From assembly GCA_036645575.1 (NCBI GenBank), contig JAVXNW010000132.1:1-5703 (forward strand): DNA of 5,703 bases. Reading direction: 5' to 3'. The notes beneath the pieces are model-generated. The model was not told the origin of the DNA. It searched no databases and worked only from the letters and a program-made list of their open reading frames with translations. This stretch comes from JAVXNW01 sp036645575 (GTDB lineage: Bacteria; Bacillota; Clostridia; Christensenellales; Aristaeellaceae). Within the stretch, counting starts at the first letter, position 1, and every line of letters begins with the position of its first letter. Positions 4,878-5,703 of the stretch are shown here, piece after piece. A program made the position numbers and the translations under genes.

Positions 4878-5488
4878 AAGCGCTTTTGATTAAGGACTGG
4901 TACGTCATCAGCCGATCCATGCGGTTTTTTCTGATCATACTGCTGCTCTTTGCGCTCCTTCCGGGCATGAACTTCGGCGTCTTCGCGCTGGTGTACACGA
5001 TCATGCTGCCGGTCAACGCGATGGCGTTTGACGAGCGCGCCAAGTGGGACCGCTATGCGGGGGCAATGCCCTTTTCCAGGCGCACCATGGTCGTGGAAAA
5101 ATACGTGTTGGGCTACTTGAGCGCCTTGGGCGCGATGGGGTTCATGGGGATGTCGGCGCTAATTGGCAGGATTGCCCAAGGAACGGCGATGGCGCAGAGC
5201 CTTGCGCTCATGCCGATGCTTGTCGGGAGCGCGCTGATTCTTCAGGCGTTCAGCATGCCGATCATGTTCAAGATGGGCGTTGAGAAGGGGCGTCCGGCCT
5301 ACATGATCATGATCGTGTTGGCGGCCGCGTTTATCGCGTTTGCGGGGGCGTCGGGGGCGTCGGATTTTCCGCAGCCGCTGGGCGTCGCGCTTAGCGCCGC
5401 CGCGTACATCGTGCCGCTTGTCGCGCTGATTGCGCAGGGCGCGTCCATCTGGCTGAGCATGCGCATCTACGCGAAAAAGGAATTGTAA
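4874..5488 (+). CDS. ABC-2 type transporter permease
   Basis: Membrane partner of the preceding ATPase, 204 residues. It opens with MKALLIKDWY (1-10), typical of the small ABC-2 permeases found in gntR-ABC operons, and after two helices carries the conserved FDERAKWDRYAGAMPFSR (52-69) followed by VVEKY. I estimate six membrane helices near 17-31, 34-52, 77-98, 106-130, 140-160 and 168-195, ending in a basic tail. It has no ATPase domain and no large extracellular domain, so a homodimer served by the upstream ATPase is likely. ATG at 4874 overlaps the ATPase stop as ATGA; GGGGGAG (4859-4865) lies 8 nt upstream. It is the last gene of the operon, and no U-tract terminator follows it. Confidence 0.92.
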   Translation: MKALLIKDWYVISRSMRFFLIILLLFALLPGMNFGVFALVYTIMLPVNAMAFDERAKWDRYAGAMPFSRRTMVVEKYVLGYLSALGAMGFMGMSALIGRIAQGTAMAQSLALMPMLVGSALILQAFSMPIMFKMGVEKGRPAYMIMIVLAAAFIAFAGASGASDFPQPLGVALSAAAYIVPLVALIAQGASIWLSMRIYAKKEL

Positions 5489-5527
5489 GGGCGCAAGGTG
5501 GGCGGAACCCGCGTGAGCGCATGTGGT

Positions 5528-5632
5528 CAAGGCTTCAAGCCTTGCGCGGTCCGGCCGCGTAGGCCGGTCGCTTGTCGCAACAAGCGAAATCCCCGGTCAC
5601 CCCGGTACCCCCGCCTCCCCGCTCCCTCCTCC
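5528..5632 (+). repeat. Structured intergenic element, copy B (three hairpins plus C/T tract)
   Basis: Three perfect hairpins lie side by side: CAAGGC/GCCTTG (5528-5533/5539-5544; the whole block CAAGGCTT-C-AAGCCTTG is a palindrome), CCGGCC/GGCCGG (5551-5556/5562-5567) and CGCTTGT/ACAAGCG (5569-5575/5580-5586, 4-nt loop). No T-run follows, so this is not a standard terminator, though it is well placed to end the ABC operon transcript. A pyrimidine-rich tract follows, with CCCCGGT at 5591-5597 and 5600-5606, then CCGGTACCCCCGCCTCC (5602-5618). The order of elements matches 190-324 at the other end of the window. Confidence 0.55.
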
Positions 5633-5703
5633 GAACATACAGAGAGCTATGCCAGAACACCACAGCACTAACGTACAGCCCGAGGGGGTGGTGTGGAGGG
5701 GGG
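5633..5703. other. Unassigned intergenic end with G-rich run
   Basis: No gene, RNA or promoter is recognised here. ACACCAC (5657-5663) is the inverted match of GTGGTGT (5688-5694). The last 20 bases are strongly G-rich (five G at 5684-5688 and six G from 5698), able in principle to pair with the C-rich tract at 5588-5620 or to form a G-quadruplex. The window ends inside this stretch. Confidence 0.3.

Noticed and set aside
190..5632. The two end repeats as boundaries of a mobile element carrying everything between.
   Set aside because: The interior holds housekeeping genes (murC, purR), with no transposase, integrase or target duplication; dispersed intergenic repeats explain the pattern better.
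5627..5639. CCGAACAT near the right end as a third PurBox.
   Set aside because: Only the core matches; the A/T flanks are replaced by C/T-rich DNA and no paired inverted site is near.

Overview
The window looks like a piece of chromosome from a GC-rich, low-GC-lineage Gram-positive bacterium (Bacillota, most likely a Clostridia-type anaerobe). The evidence is a PurR of the Bacillus/Clostridia PRTase-fold type, a YtrA-type GntR regulator with its ABC exporter, strong AGGAGG-like ribosome binding sites, a textbook sigma-A promoter and a U-tract terminator. The genus cannot be named from this sequence. Five protein genes are clear and all look intact.

Layout. Bases 1-324 are non-coding and compositionally odd: a purine-rich degenerate repeat (1-160), a cluster of GC hairpins (165-242) and a pyrimidine-rich tract (243-324). 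murC (325-1716, minus strand) encodes UDP-N-acetylmuramate--L-alanine ligase. A 216-bp divergent regulatory region (1717-1932) separates it from purR (1933-2754, plus) and holds a putative pair of inverted PurBox-like sites over the purR promoter. purR is followed after 32 bp by a DUF554-family membrane protein gene (2787-3476), and this probable two-gene operon ends in a perfect intrinsic terminator (3556-3581) preceded by a folded 3' leader. Thirteen bases later comes a near-consensus promoter (TTGACA-N17-TATACT) overlapped by three ACTGTAT repeats, a likely autoregulatory operator. It drives a tightly packed operon: gntR of the YtrA type (3651-4025, TTG start), an ABC ATPase (4026-4877, starting directly after the gntR stop) and an ABC-2 type permease (4874-5488, 4-bp ATGA overlap). 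Bases 5489-5703 are non-coding, with three adjacent hairpins and another pyrimidine-rich tract.

How it works together. MurC makes a cytoplasmic peptidoglycan precursor. PurR represses purine genes and probably its own transcription. The gntR-ABC-permease unit resembles the self-repressed exporters that Bacillota induce under cell-envelope or antimicrobial stress; the substrate cannot be read from sequence. No obviously new biological system is present. The most interesting signals are non-coding: the two intergenic regions at the window ends share the same order of elements (CAAGG/CCTTG hairpin, GCGNGGTCC, GGCC hairpin, CCGGT-C-rich-GCCTCC tract) and may be diverged copies of one dispersed intergenic repeat; the divergent murC/purR control region; and the 9-bp-phased operator of the ABC operon.
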